64,000 nt of DNA from Chamaecrista fasciculata (GCA_003254925.1 QANZ01041876.1:124001-188000); one strand, 5' to 3'. Numbered from the stretch's first letter, positions 1-11,074 are shown. Notes: generated by a model not told the origin, from the sequence alone. Numbers and translations are program-made.

Positions 1-519
1 AAGTGGAGAAAGGCCTCAGGGGTTATCTGTGATAAAAAAGTGCCGCTTAAACTAAAAGGAAAATTTTACCGCACGGCAATAAGACCCGCTCTATTGTATG
101 GTACTGAATGTTGGGCAATAAAAGGGCAACATGAGCAAAAATTCAACGTGACTGAGATGAGAATTCTTCGTTGGATGTGTGGTCATACTATTATGGATAA
201 GATCAGGAATGAATTCATCAGAGAGGAGGTTGGTGTGGCGCCTATCATTGAGAAATTGGTCGAAACACGCCTTAGGTGGTTTGGGCATGTGCAAAGAAGA
301 CCTTTAGAGGCCCCGGTACGCAGAGTTGATCAAATGGTAGAGAATCCTATAATCCGGGGAAGGGGAAGACCAAAGAAAACTATCCAAGAAACTATCCGAA
401 AAGATTTAGCTATCAATAACCTTACGGTTGACATGTGCAAGGATAGAACACGTTGGCGTCAGTTGATTCATATAGTCGACCCCACCTAGTGGGATAAGGC
501 TTTGGTTGTTGTTGTTGTA
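1..519 (+). mobile_element. 3' end of an RTE-type non-LTR retrotransposon (truncated by window edge)
   Basis: An open frame at 40-489 (149 aa) matches the C-terminal end of plant RTE-clade reverse transcriptase polyproteins. It contains the run RTAIRPALLYGTECWAIK near its start, RWFGHVQRR in the middle, and a RGRGRPKKT segment followed by a RWRQLIH-like end. The stop codon at 487-489 is followed by a short tail and a GTT repeat (about 502-519), the microsatellite-type 3' end typical of this clade. The 5' part (endonuclease and RT core) would lie before position 1. No complete element is visible, so it is presumably a dead insertion. Family assignment is from recall of conserved motifs, not a search. 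Confidence 0.8.
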
Positions 520-1459
520 TCCTTTAATCCTTAATCAAGCTGGTCTTGTCACTTAAATTTTCTTCATCATGTTTTATATATACTATAAAATTGAAAGGTC
601 ATTTGGAAATTTGAATGTCTGAAAGTCAATATAGATTGGTTAGGAAAGATGAAAAGGAGGGGAAGATGACAGTTAGTTTTTTAATTTTCATGGTTTAGAT
701 TTCTAAATAAAGATGTAATTTACAGCTTTTTCATATTACGAGGGATTGCAATGAAGACAAAGATTAGGAGGAGGAAGTGTAATTTGCCCTAAATTCTACG
801 AACAATTATACCTAGAACAATTGTCTCCAAGGTTATATTTAATTCTTAGCAACTCTGTGAACTGTGTTGAGTAGTACTTCTGCTAGGGAGTGTCACAACC
901 AGGTCTAACTATTTACATAGAAATTTGTTCAATTGTTGCTATTGTTGTCTCGTATACATTCAGATGCATGATAAAATTTCACTCCCCCTAAATTGAAGTT
1001 CCACAAAGACCAAAGAACTAAGTCAACTGTTGGAAGGTAGAAGAAATCCCAAGATTCACACTACTTATTTACAAGTAGAAAATAAGCAGAGGCTCAGGAA
1101 CCACAAATGCATCAATAGTCTCCCTCATAGAACCATTTGGCATTGGTTATATGTTCCACATGCACATTGCATGCTGCATTGCTGCTGTCAACCGAGAACA
1201 TAACCCTTCGAGTTTAGGACAATGAACAACCCATGCATTTATTCTCACACTTGACTCCTCTCTCCAGCTAGGCATTGAATGAATAAAGTTTAATGACTAT
1301 ACAAGCAATATGAATGATATATATAAAGGGTCATTCATGAAACTTTGAATAGCCATTTGCATACGCAATCAACAACACTAGTCAATTAAGTAAAGCTAAA
1401 TTGACCAATGCCATTCAGATGAAGGATGAGTAGATCAACTGATCAAGTTATAAACTAAC
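520..1459. other. Non-coding stretch downstream of the GPAT exons
   Basis: I read both strands and see no exon, RNA gene or clear repeat. The exon that should follow the last GPAT exon (starting with an NSYVGN-like segment in the family) is not recognisable here, so this is either intron 4 continuing beyond the window or sequence outside a truncated gene copy. Confidence 0.4.
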
Positions 1460-3702
1460 CTGAAATCAATCAAAGGGCGAATATAGTTTTGACCAAATAT
1501 GTAGTAGTCAAAAGGCTCTCGCTTTGCCCTGTGCAGCGGTTTAAAGACAAAAGGATCCTGGAAAAACAAATATGATATATCAAGCTTGATATTGCTTTGA
1601 GGTAATTACATGGCAAATTAAATATGCATATATCCTAGATCCTATTGAAACATTTCTATTAAGCAAGATATTTTGCAGAAACGATAGGCGCAAACACTCC
1701 TAGGATCCAATCTTACCACCACATCCATAAATATGCGATCTAACAAAAAAGTCATATTTGACAATACAATCTCATCTGCCCTGGGATCCCCACTTTGGAA
1801 AACCTGAAACATAATTGCATGAAAAAATAAATTCATTCACTTAAAAGCCAGAAATATCAAAAGACACATTTATACATCAAATTGCAGGTCCATAACTCAA
1901 ATATACAAAGCTGTTTTCATTGTCCCAAAGTATATCTAAGGGTCCGTTTGGTATGTGATTGGGTATGTAAAGGAAAGGGTTTTACAATGGAAAGATTGTG
2001 AGGGAAAGGAAAAGTAGTTGAGGGAATGNATTACATCAGAAATGTGAAGTAAAGAAAAATGGCCTATGTAATGTAAAGCCCTTTACATTGTAATCCACTT
2101 TACATAGCTTAAATAACCATACCAAACACATGAAAGTCTTGAAATCCGTGCCCTTTTACAATGTAAAACACATTGCATGGCTACCAAACGGAGCCTAAGT
2201 CTGCACTGAAAAGCCAATTCTGAGTTGAAAAAGTTCAGCTGAATTGTAAAGCAAAAATAATTAGACTGAACCAGAGGATAAAGGAATGCAAGAGTTAAAG
2301 CCCTCTAAGTCTAATAAGTAATAATTTAGTTGATCCTTGACAAACATCAAATTGTCCAAGTTCTAAAAAAGGGAAAACTACAAATAACTCCCTTGAAATA
2401 TTTCCTAAATAAAACTATGGTACCCAAACTTAAAGAACATAACACTTCAACGCTCCATAAACTATCCTAAAAAGTGAAAACATTACATATTAGATAAAAC
2501 TAACATCTAATAATTTAGTTAATTCCTGAATTTTATGCCATAACATTTCCCTAATTTCTCAATTTCGGAAAAGCCAGTTTTAATTCCAAACATTCTCATT
2601 TTTTTGTGATAGTTTATAGGGATGGAGTGTTAAATTTTAAATTTTAGGTACCGGAGTTGTTACTAGGATATAGATTAGAAGCATGATTAAATATTGTTAT
2701 CTATTAGTATTTCCAATACACATACAAAATTGATACTAAACCATTGTCAACAGTCAACACAGCAATAGAAAACGTGCGAGAGGCATTAGTGCATATATAA
2801 GTCAACCCTGAGTTATTGCATGAAGCCAATATACAAACACAGACAGGAGAGAAGGCAGATACAAGGTTTTATTATTCCATACTTAACACATGGTGTTTTG
2901 ATTGTTTAGTCTCAATTTCAATCATGAGCAAGATTACATCAATTTTGTCCTACGGAAGGAGGAATAATTTAGTCAGGTAGAGACAAGTTATGTTACATTT
3001 TTTTACGACAAGTTATGTTACATTTTTTTACTTCAATTGTAATGGCTGATGAAAGGTATAGTTTTTTTTGTTTGGTCAAGTTTAAGAGGGAGTAAGTGCC
3101 AGTATCTTACTAGGGTCAACAAATACTTCTCGACCTCTTTGAGAATTTACTAGAGGAATTTACATAGGGCAAAACTTACATCAAGTTCCCTATATCCTTG
3201 CTATCAAGTATCCAATCAACATTTGACATGTGGCAAAAATTTCATATATGACCAATCATGATAGAGAGAGAATATTAAACACTATTTTTTGCATGACCAA
3301 TCATTGAAGAAAGAGAATATATATAATCAAGACTTGTGATTGGTTGAACTTGATAGCAAGGAACTTGATATAAGTTTTATCCATTTACATATCACCCACC
3401 AAATAAGGCCCTCACATCAATAAGAGGATTAGAACCCTCGCCCTTGTGGGGTAAAAGCCCAAACATTAACCAACTGTGCATTAACAAAGGTATAGTTAAT
3501 CAAAAGTATACAACAATGGAATGTTCACATTTATATTGATAATGATAAAATGAGTCAAATGCACGTACGCCAAAAGAATATACACGTTATGAATATAAAC
3601 TTACAGCGTTTTTATAGCTCTGGTACAATTCTTCCACTGTTGCAGCAACATTAGGAGGCAGAGATCCTGCTTCTGCTTCCTTTCTGATTCTGGAGAGAAG
3701 TT
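1460..3702 (-). CDS. ATS1: Plastid glycerol-3-phosphate acyltransferase (ATS1-like), three internal exons, partial
   Basis: Three minus-strand exons join in frame: 3605-3702 ([13 protein letters not shown]...YKNA), 1717-1803 ([18 protein letters not shown]...) and 1460-1557 ([19 protein letters not shown]...IDF). Each has an AG acceptor and GT donor, and the phases agree (2-nt start, 0, 0, 2-nt end). The product matches the N-terminal helical domain of soluble plastid GPAT, which transfers an acyl group from acyl-ACP to sn-1 of glycerol-3-phosphate in the stroma. The acyltransferase core (NHQ.EAD motif) is not in the window. A first exon with a transit peptide was not found between 3702 and 6198. 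A possible 27-nt micro-exon at 3843-3869 is frame-compatible but unproven. No stop or frameshift is visible, so this may be a live gene cut by the window edge or a truncated copy. Confidence 0.85.
1940..2195. mobile_element. Tourist-like MITE (PIF/Harbinger)
   Basis: The 256-bp element starts GGGTCCGTTTGG and ends with the near-perfect inverted copy CCAAACGGAGCC. It is flanked by the 3-bp duplication TAA (1937-1939 and 2196-2198). Terminal repeats rich in the GTTTGG core plus a TWA target site are the hallmarks of Tourist/Harbinger MITEs. It lies in the GPAT intron between the exons at 3605-3702 and 1717-1803. Confidence 0.85.
2365..2672. repeat. Degenerate foldback repeat
   Basis: The left part (CTCCATAAACTATCC, GGTACCC) reappears inverted on the right (GATAGTTTATAGGGATGGAG, GGTACCGGAGTTGTTAC). 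This suggests a decayed MITE-like foldback element about 300 bp long. I could not define a target-site duplication. Confidence 0.35.
3064..3485 (-). mobile_element. tRNA-derived SINE, family 1, interrupted by a MITE
   Basis: Read on the minus strand, this matches the SINE at 6916-7120: a tRNA-like head with a B-box-like GGTTCTAATCC segment, then GATGTGAGGGCCTTAT, and a body ending in a poly(A) tail (T run from 3064 on the plus strand). A 12-bp direct repeat AAAGGTATAGTT flanks it at 3052-3063 and 3486-3497. The SINE is split by the MITE at 3167-3382. Two copies sharing structure but with different flanks support a real family. Confidence 0.75.
3167..3382. mobile_element. Mutator-like MITE inserted in the SINE
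   Basis: This 216-bp foldback element has termini GGGCAAAACTTACATCAAG and, inverted, GGATAAAACTTATATCAAG. It is flanked by an exact 9-bp duplication ATTTACATA (3158-3166 and 3383-3391). Nine-bp duplications are the Mutator superfamily signature. The uninterrupted SINE copy at 6916-7120 shows the empty-site structure, which confirms the insertion boundaries. Confidence 0.8.
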
Positions 3703-5216
3703 CTGTAAATATACAATTATCATAATGCAGGAAAACCAATTTTCAGGAATTGTTGCATTAAAACTGAAATCTCACAAACATAAATTATACCTCAAAGCAT
3801 AAAAAACCCTAAAGCTTCTACAACAATACGACATGCACACACCTTCTCTCCTATATTGAATACTTGCACCTGCATCTCAGTACAATCATATGATTTTTCC
3901 TTCATTATCTGACATACATGCCCACTCGTTACTATCGTAATTTATACTTCTGCATTCTATTGAGGTTTAGATTTTAGTTATTGTCGCTCACTAGCTTAGA
4001 ACAAAGCTGAAAATAGCAAGCCTCTGAAATTCCATTACTCATTGTCAGTTTGATGCTTCCTACAGTAGCCTTTCATACTCAAAATAGAGCAAAAGTTGAA
4101 ATCCTTGTATTAATTTGGTTTTGTTTTACCTTCTTCTCCTAGGTTTAACACGTAATAACCAGATAACTCAAATCAGCAAAGCCAGAATTCAATTTACATC
4201 CTAAAACTGTAAGGCGATAACTCATTTCCTCGCTTTGCGAGAAAGCGTAGCACCATCGTCTTCTTCGTCTAGACTGTATAGTATGGAAGCGTACTGATCA
4301 ACGTCTACACGCATCGTCTTCGTCTCCTTTGTATTTCGGTCTATTTGTTTATTGGTCAAAAACCTATTTTTGTCTCTAATGTTTACCCAAAGTTTCACTG
4401 TGGTCCCTGATATTTTGTTCATTCCGTTTTGGTCCTTATTGTTTCCTAAAAGTTTCATCATTGGTCCCTAATTATTGAATATAGTCATATCTCTCATATT
4501 TTAAATCCGAATACGATTAAATTAGAACTACGAGTTAAATTTAATGAGTTATTTTTTTGCCTAGTTGGAATTACCGACAAACGAGGTCAAATCAAACATG
4601 AAATCGGGCTAAAAACAGGATCGCTTGTTTCATGAATTTGGTCATATTTCTCTAATTTAGGGGCCAAAATAAGTTTTTGACCGGAAGTAATTATTTTAAA
4701 TACAAATAATATATAAAATATAAATATTAAAATTATAATCATAATAAATAGTTATATACTGATAATTTATCATAAATTATAAGTATTACAATAATAATAT
4801 TTTATATAAAAGGACTAAGATCGGTAACAAAATAATTTTTAGGGACTAAATAGAGAAAAAAAATTTAGGGACTAAATTAAAACAGTACTAAAATATAAGG
4901 TGTCAAAATAGAATTTTTAATATCTTAATTAAAAAGGACAATTCTTTAGTGATCACAGGTCCAACCCAATTCGAGTGATTCTGTTCGGTTATTTTCAATC
5001 CAACTGTCAAAATAGTTTTTAAGTTCAAACCAACTAGTTCTTTAGTCTGGTTTGCAGTTTAATCGGTCGAACAATTTAGTTATAATTAGTTATTATAAAT
5101 AACAACATTGGTTACTACATAAGTTATTATTTATAATTAGTCTAAGGTCAAAATCTCAAAATTGGTCTCAAATATATGGAGTAAATTTCAAGCTAGGCCT
5201 AAATATTTTATTTGTT
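3703..5216. other. Intergenic repeat-rich stretch
   Basis: No convincing coding exon is present. A degenerate inverted repeat spans about 4354-4682 (GGTCAAAAACCTATTTT left, AAATAAGTTTTTGACC right). It belongs to the dispersed foldback sequences carrying 'ggtcc.aaat' phrases that recur at 9.6, 20.3 and 32.3 kb. A minus-strand open frame at 4222-4461 has no recognisable domain. Confidence 0.4.
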
Positions 5217-5234
5217 TTATATTAGTCTTACATG

Positions 5235-5372
5235 CTGAGGGTGAGCCATGGCACAACGGTCACGAGTTCAAATCTTGGAAACAACCTCTCTGCAAAGTAG
5301 GAGTAAGGCTGCGTACATCTTGATCCTCCCCAGATCCCACCTAGTGGGAGCCTTGTGCACTGGGTCCGCCCT
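5235..5372 (+). mobile_element. Au-like SINE with 18-bp target-site duplication
   Basis: The element has a tRNA-like head (GTGAGCCATGGCAC, then a B-box-like GAGTTCAAATC), the diagnostic middle AGGCTGCGTACATC, and a 3' end reading GTGCACTGGGTCCGCCCTTT, which is the Au SINE 3' signature. An exact 18-bp direct repeat TTATATTAGTCTTACATG flanks it (5217-5234 and 5373-5390). It is a clean retroposition event in intergenic DNA. Confidence 0.9.
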
Positions 5373-5390
5373 TTATATTAGTCTTACATG

Positions 5391-6197
5391 TTTTTATAAT
5401 TTCTCAAATTAGTCTCAAATCTACTTTTGAGATGTGATTTTATCTCATTTGCTAATGGTTTCAACTGGGCAGAGAAAATAACTATTCAAGAGTTAACACA
5501 TAATTTAGAACTTGTCACATAATGACTTGAAATTAGAGATATATGACAAACTTTAGATATTTAACTGTGAAATAAATTAATTACTTTCGGGATTCGATTT
5601 GACTTTGTTTGTTCACGATTTCATTTGAATAGAAAAAATACTCGTTAAAGGCATCATCTTAGCTCTAGATTCGTCACGTTTGAATTTAAAATAAGATGAA
5701 TATGATTACAAATTTATTAGTTTGTGACCAATTTGAGAAATTATGAAAATATATAAGACTAATTTAAAACAAATGAAATATTTATGACTAATTTAAAATC
5801 TATCACATACATTTGAGACCAATTTAAAGTTTTTACCTTAGTATAATGATATGCTAGTCAGAATCCAAATTGGTAGTTTATTGTCACGTCACTAGCATCA
5901 TCGACTTGTGGGTAGCTTGTATATTGGAATATATACTCATTTCTTCTGAAAGAAACAATGGAACAAAGAAAGGTTGAAGCTAGAATTCAACTACATTATC
6001 ATAAAATATTTTTTCCGATAGAAACATTATTACAAAAATAATGGAATAAGTGAACCACAATCCTGGGAAAACCATAAAAATAAGACACTGGTAATGATCT
6101 AATCAATACATCAAACACTTCCAAAACCCTAAAACAGAAATGAATACTACAACATGTGGGGATCGATATAATGATGAAATTGAACTAATTAATGGTT
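5391..6197. other. Region 3' of NQR-A
   Basis: AT-rich sequence with no open frame or RNA gene that I recognise. The part nearest 6197 should hold the 3' UTR of NQR-A. The 5400-5830 part carries more of the dispersed 'ggtccaaat/ctcgtttgttgac' foldback family. Confidence 0.4.
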
Positions 6198-9100
6198 TCA
6201 TGTTCTAGGTTGGAGCTGGAGGGTGAAATCCTTCAAAGATAGAATCATTTCCTTCAATCTATTCTTGGCATCTTCATCAATCAAGTCTCCATTATCATTG
6301 AATTTTTTAGGTGGGATGAATGCATTAAGGAAAAACAGAGGCTTGTTGATGAAATGAATATCAAGAAAAATTCCAATCTGACGAAGGTGGAATTGGGCAG
6401 TTGCACCACCTAGTTGTCCTCCAGCACTAACAATGGCAGCAGCTTTACCTCTCCACATGTTGGGTGGTCTAGATGCCCAGTCAATTGCATTCTTCAATGG
6501 GGCTGACAAAACAACAAAATTAATATATATAATTCAAAGAAGAATTAAATAAGATTCATTGTATGTTTATTTTAAGGTTCTCTACTAAATAAATGGAATG
6601 TGATAAAAATTTTGTCCCTAATTAATCTTGGAAGAGACAAGAGAGCAATAGATGTATATTTTTGCATAATCAATCATAGAAGATAAAAATATAAAAAATA
6701 TATAATTTAAAAAATTTTATTGTATGATATATATCTATGTACAATATGGAAAATTCTATACTGTAATTTAATAATAAATTCATGGAAAATAAATAAATGA
6801 TTTTTTTAGGTAAAATTATTTTCTTCTCCAAGACAGATATTTAGATCATTTAATACTTTATTTATTGTCTATTTATCAATTTCTCTTTAAACTTGAAATG
6901 TGAACAAAAAATGTCAATAAAGAGTGGCACAATTGACTAAGATTTGGGTTCTTATCCTACAAAGATGAGGGTTCAAATCTTTTAATCAATGTGAGGGTCT
7001 TATTCAGTGAGCGATATATAAATTCGTCTCGTAAATCTTCAAATAGGTCAAGAGGTATTCTCCGACCTTAGTGGGATACCGGTGTTTACACTCACTTAAA
7101 CTTTCGTTTTTTTAAAAAAAAAATGTGAACAAAATGTCCTATAAAATAATGGAGGATATTACCTTTTAAGAATATAACTCATTCTATTTTGGCTAAAATG
7201 CAGAGACACCCCCTGAGTTTTAGGGTGGGTGCACATAATACCCCTGAGTTTTCAATTTGTGCAAATAGGACCCTTGAGTTTTCAATTACGTGCAAAAAAT
7301 ACCCTTTTGTTAAACTTTTGTTTATTTAGTGAGGGTGTAATAGTAATTTTATAAAAAATCTAGGCTAAAGTCTAATTTTAGTCTCTCCAACTTGCTCGAA
7401 GTTCCATTTTGATCCCTTAAGTTTTGAAAAAGTTTTAATTTTTCTGCTAAATAAAAGAAAAAATTGGTTTACATTCTCAAAAAGTTTTATTTTTTTTTAA
7501 TTAAGGTCTTTTATTTTTATAATATGACCAAAATATAAGAAAAAAATGAATGAATTAGAATGTGAAACAATTTTGCCCAAAACAAAAAACTCAGCCAAAT
7601 GCCCAAATCGATCTTCTTCTTCAATCACGCACGTCCTTCTTCTTCTTCCTTCGCGGCCATCGGCAATGGATCCTCCGATCACCTTCTTCAATCACGGCAT
7701 GCCTCTTGTTGCCAAATCTGACCTCTCCACCGGAAACCTCACTCACGCCTCCTACCTCCTCCATTCCGGCCACCTCTCTTTCCTCTTCACTGCTCCGATC
7801 CTTACTCTCCCTCCATCGTCGCCGCCGAAAACCTTCCTCCCGCCGCCATCGCTTCCATCCCCACCTTCCACCGTGATTCTTGTATCGCGTTTCACACAAG
7901 TGTCGCCCATGGTGCCAAGCCGTCGTCGTCTCCGATTGTCCTCGATTTGAAGAAGAACGGTGCTTTGATTTGAAGAAGAAGAAGGTGATCGAAGGATCCA
8001 TCGCCGACGGAAATGAGGGAGGAAGAAGAAGAACGATGCTGTTATTGAAGAAGAAGGAGACTCGCTGTGATTGAAGAAGAAGGAAGGAGGAGACACGCTG
8101 TGATTGAAGAATGAAGAAGACAGAGACGAGTTTGTCTGGGTTTAGGGTAAAAATGGGCAAAATTGTTTCTCATCCTAATTTATTTATTTTTTCTTACATT
8201 TTGGTCCTATTATAAAAATAAAGGACCTTAATTCAAAAAAATAAAACTTTTTGAGAATATAAATCAATTTTTTCTTTTATTTAGCGGAAAAATTAAAACT
8301 TTTTCAAAACTTGAGGGATCAAAACAAAACTTTGAGCAAGTTTGAGAGACCAAAAGTAGACTTTAGCCTAATTTTTTTAGAAAATTACTATTATACCCTC
8401 ACTAAATAAACAAAAGTTTAACAAAAGGGTATTATTTGAACGTAACTAAAAACTCAGGGGTCCTATTTGCACAAATTGAAAACTCAGGGGTGTTATGTGC
8501 ACCTAACCTAAAACTCAGGGGGTGTTTGTACATTTTGGCCTTCTATTTTAATATCATTTATTTTGAATTTAATTTATATTAAATTAACATCTGACTTTGT
8601 ACAGCATTACTCACAACTTCACAAGTCAACCATCAAGTAAAAATTAGAGTAACAGTTATATTCTCTACTATATTGGGTGGCAGCGTTAGAAAGTGCAAAA
8701 TAAACATAAACTTACAAAGTTGGCAAAAAAAAAAAGACCAAAGTACACTTTTGGTCCTATATTTTTTACTCATGTCTCAATTTGGTCTCGTATCTTTTTT
8801 TGTTGCACTTTTTATCCCATATCTTTTGATCAAGCACAGAATTGATCTTATATCTTTTTTTGTTGCAGATTTAGTCTCATACTTTTGCAAAAACTTCTTA
8901 TGTGGTACCTTTTACAAAGATATGAGACTATAATTCTACAACTTGATCAAAATATATGAGATCACATCTGTAACATGACCAAAAGATATGCGACCAAAAG
9001 TGAAATAAAGAAAGATAGGGACCAAATTGAGCCTAGGAAAAATATATGAGACCGAAAGTGCAACAAAAGAAGATACATGATCAAATTGAAATATGAGCAA

Positions 9101-10249
9101 AAGATATAGGACCAAAAGTGAAAAAAAAACATAAACTTACAAAAACCAAAAGATTTAAAATTATCACTGGTAAAACAGCCTGAAGAATTTCTCTAGTTCG
9201 AACGTGCAATGATGAATGAACCAAATAAAAGAAAAAAAAAAAAAAAAAAAAAANAAAAAAAAAAAAAAAAAAAAAAAAAAACCGAATTCATGTCATTCAG
9301 CAAAGTGCGTTTGAGTTTGAAGGAACTGATGCAAATCAATAATGTTACGGCGAGAAACAGAATCAAACTCAACGAAACATACCTGAGACGGAGAAATTAT
9401 ACTCAGGAGAAGCAAAGAGAATGCTATCGGCTTCCAGAATTCTCCGGCGGAAATCCTCAACTTCCGGCGGGAATCTCCCCTGTTTCTCAAGATCGGTGTT
9501 CAACATCGGCAGATTAGCGATGTCGATGTTCTCAATTTCAACTCCTTCAATTTCTCCTTTGCTAACCTCGATTGCTGATATATATCAATCAAAACTTCAA
9601 AATCCAATTCAAAAAACGAAAGCAAAAGGGAAAAAAGAAAAAAGTTAAAAGGGTGATTTTGGTCTGTTTTAAAATATTCGAATTGATCTTAAATGTTGAC
9701 AAAATATTTCATTTTGGTTCTAAACTATTGAATATAACTTGTTTAAGTTCAAACATTATCAATATAGAGTTTTGTATTGTTCTAAAATATTATTTTCTCT
9801 ATCTAGTTGGGGTTATCAATAAACGAGGTCAAATCGCTTCTAAAGATAGATGCTCGTTTTATGATTTAAACAAACAAAGTTGATCATATTTTTCTCGTTT
9901 TAAATTAAAATGCGACGGATTTAGAGTTACGAGTTCCTCTTAACAAGTCCTTCGAATTTGAAATGAGAGACGAGAGAAATATGATAAAATTCAATAATTT
10001 GAAACCACAATGAAACATTAACCCATATTTAGGACCAAAATAAAATATTTTATCAAACATTTAACATTAATTTGAACATTTTTAAATATAAATGACAAAA
10101 CAGAGTGAATATTCTGTTTTGTGTGTGAAATTACCAGATCGAATGAGGCCTCTGTTGTATGAACCTTCCCGAAGCGATCCACAGAGAGCCGCCACTCTCA
10201 CCGCCGTCGTCGTCGCCGTCGCCGCTCCCTTCACTGCTGACAATGCCAT
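6198..10249 (-). CDS. NQR: NAD(P)H:quinone oxidoreductase, FMN-dependent (NQR), tandem copy A
   Basis: Three exons, 10135-10249, 9383-9574 and 6198-6502, join in frame with GT-AG junctions to give 203 aa (a plant NQR is about 196). The enzyme makes two-electron transfers from NAD(P)H to quinones using FMN, in the cytosol or at membranes. Visible features: the flavodoxin-fold phosphate loop CGSLRE (res. 23-28), NTDLE, the isoalloxazine-contact segment PEYNFSVS (95-102), then DWASRPP, the glycine-rich SAGGQLGGA and LRQIG. The start ATG at 10249 is chosen because it aligns with copy B; an upstream in-frame ATG would add 21 residues. Intron 2 is 2.88 kb and holds a SINE, a Pack-MULE and another foldback element. 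No disabling mutation is visible. Confidence 0.93.
6916..7120 (+). mobile_element. tRNA-derived SINE, family 1, in NQR-A intron 2
   Basis: A 205-bp element with a tRNA-like head (GTGGCACAATTGACTAAG, B-box-like GGGTTCAAATC), a body and a 3' T/A-rich tail. It is flanked by an imperfect direct repeat, AAATGTGAAC followed by AAA-ATGTC (6896-6915 and 7121-7138, differing by two A residues). It is the same family as the inverted copy at 3064-3485. Confidence 0.75.
7191..8540. mobile_element. Pack-MULE-like element carrying an HPPD fragment, in NQR-A intron 2
   Basis: The 1350-bp element is bounded by GGCTAAAATGC and the inverted GGCCAAAATGT and by an exact 9-bp duplication TTCTATTTT (7182-7190 and 8541-8549), the Mutator signature. 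Inverted arms of about 500 bp (7191-7697 and about 7975-8540) are divergent but colinear. Inside them a second pair of termini, GGCTAAAGTC, lies at 7363 and 8368. The unique centre (about 7698-7950) is much more GC-rich than the surroundings and codes for a piece of 4-hydroxyphenylpyruvate dioxygenase. No transposase is present, so the element is non-autonomous. Open frames crossing the arms are by-products of the purine/pyrimidine-rich repeats. Confidence 0.88.
7698..7950 (+). pseudogene. HPPD: Captured fragment of 4-hydroxyphenylpyruvate dioxygenase (HPPD), frameshifted and deleted
   Basis: The plus strand reads GMPLVAKSDLSTGN, then a segment like THASYLL.SG..SFLFTAP, which is the N-terminal region of plant HPPD. 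This enzyme converts 4-hydroxyphenylpyruvate to homogentisate for tyrosine breakdown and tocopherol/plastoquinone synthesis. After TAP about 5 extra bases shift the frame; the second frame continues YSPSIVAAENLPPAAIASIP and FHRDSC.AF. It then jumps to TSVAHGAKPSSSP, skipping roughly 20 residues normally in between. So it is exon-1 material with one insertion and one internal deletion, unable to make enzyme. It lies antisense to the NQR-A transcript. Assignment is from memory of the conserved HPPD segment. Confidence 0.85.
8719..9128. mobile_element. Foldback MITE, degenerate, in NQR-A intron 2
   Basis: An inverted repeat with ends like ACCAAAGTACACTTTTGGTCC (8739 on) and GGACCAAAAGTG (to about 9120), related to the better preserved element at 57520-57926. 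A 15-bp direct repeat ACATAAACTTACAAA flanks it at 8704-8718 and 9129-9143. The exact borders inside the A runs are uncertain. Confidence 0.6.
9230..9280. repeat. Poly(A) tract with an ambiguous base
   Basis: About 50 A residues with one N. Its length is probably unreliable in the assembly. It lies about 100 bp past exon 2 of NQR-A, in intron 2. Confidence 0.8.
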
Positions 10250-10911
10250 TGGTGTATATTGATCGATCAATGTTATCGAGGAGGCTATGATTCTATGAAT
10301 GTTATGATACAAATTTCGATTCCTTCAATTCGTTTGTTGATTATATATATAAAGATATAGGATTTTTGAAGCGTTGTTTGTTTGACAAAACTAATGGCCA
10401 TAACTTGTGACTTGACTCGGAGGTAATTAGAGAAAGATTTTTCGGAATTCAAATGTGGATTAGTCGATGACGGCTTCTCATACGTCACTCTCTTGCATTT
10501 TTATACTTACATGTGATTCTCGAGCAAGAATGTAATTACATTAATTTGATATTTAGATTGATTAAGGTTATTGGACAATTAAGAAGATTTACCTGAACAA
10601 AATAGTGTCATTAATTTTTAAAAAAAATTTTATCACATTTTTTTAAGAAGGCTCTATATTTTATTAGTAGTTATGAGAAAATATTAAAATGAATATTATT
10701 TTATTTCTTTTTCAATTAATATGAATTATAATATGTCCATTTTTGGGGTCCAAACATAGGTTCATGAATTTGAGTACTCTTCATCTCTTATAAATAAGAG
10801 TGTTATACTGTTATCTCACTACATTATTTCTTTTTCTCTCTCAAATTATTTTTTGTACACAACTCATTATTTGATGTATCTTTATAATTTTTCTTTCAAA
10901 AGTTCGATAAA
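10250..10911. other. Upstream region of NQR-A
   Basis: This should hold the 5' leader and promoter of NQR-A (minus strand). I see no confident motif beyond AT-rich sequence around 10340-10360 (TATATATATAAAGATATA). No other gene is visible. Confidence 0.4.
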
Positions 10912-11065
10912 GGGTTATGATGTGGGGAGAGTGGGTGTTTAAGCACTTAGCCTCCCCACCGTCCAATTTACTTTTTTAAGTGTTGAGATCTTGCACAAAT
11001 CTCAACACAATCAAACGGTGGGGAGGCTAAGTGTTTAAACACCCGCCCTCCCCTAAGTGTCGCCC
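10912..11065. mobile_element. Mutator-like MITE, near-complete hairpin
   Basis: A 154-bp foldback element flanked by an exact 9-bp duplication TTCGATAAA (10903-10911 and 11066-11074). Its arms share a long near-perfect stretch around GGGTGTTTAA.CACTTAG and CCTCCCCACCGT, and the centre folds again (GTTGAGAT...ATCTCAAC). The whole element can form one hairpin. No coding capacity. Confidence 0.88.
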
Positions 11066-11074
11066 TTCGATAAA

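Noticed and set aside
7546..8160. Several overlapping frames of up to 179 codons on both strands
   Set aside because: They come from the GAA/CTT-rich inverted arms and the GC-rich captured fragment of the element; only the HPPD-like text has recognisable coding ancestry.
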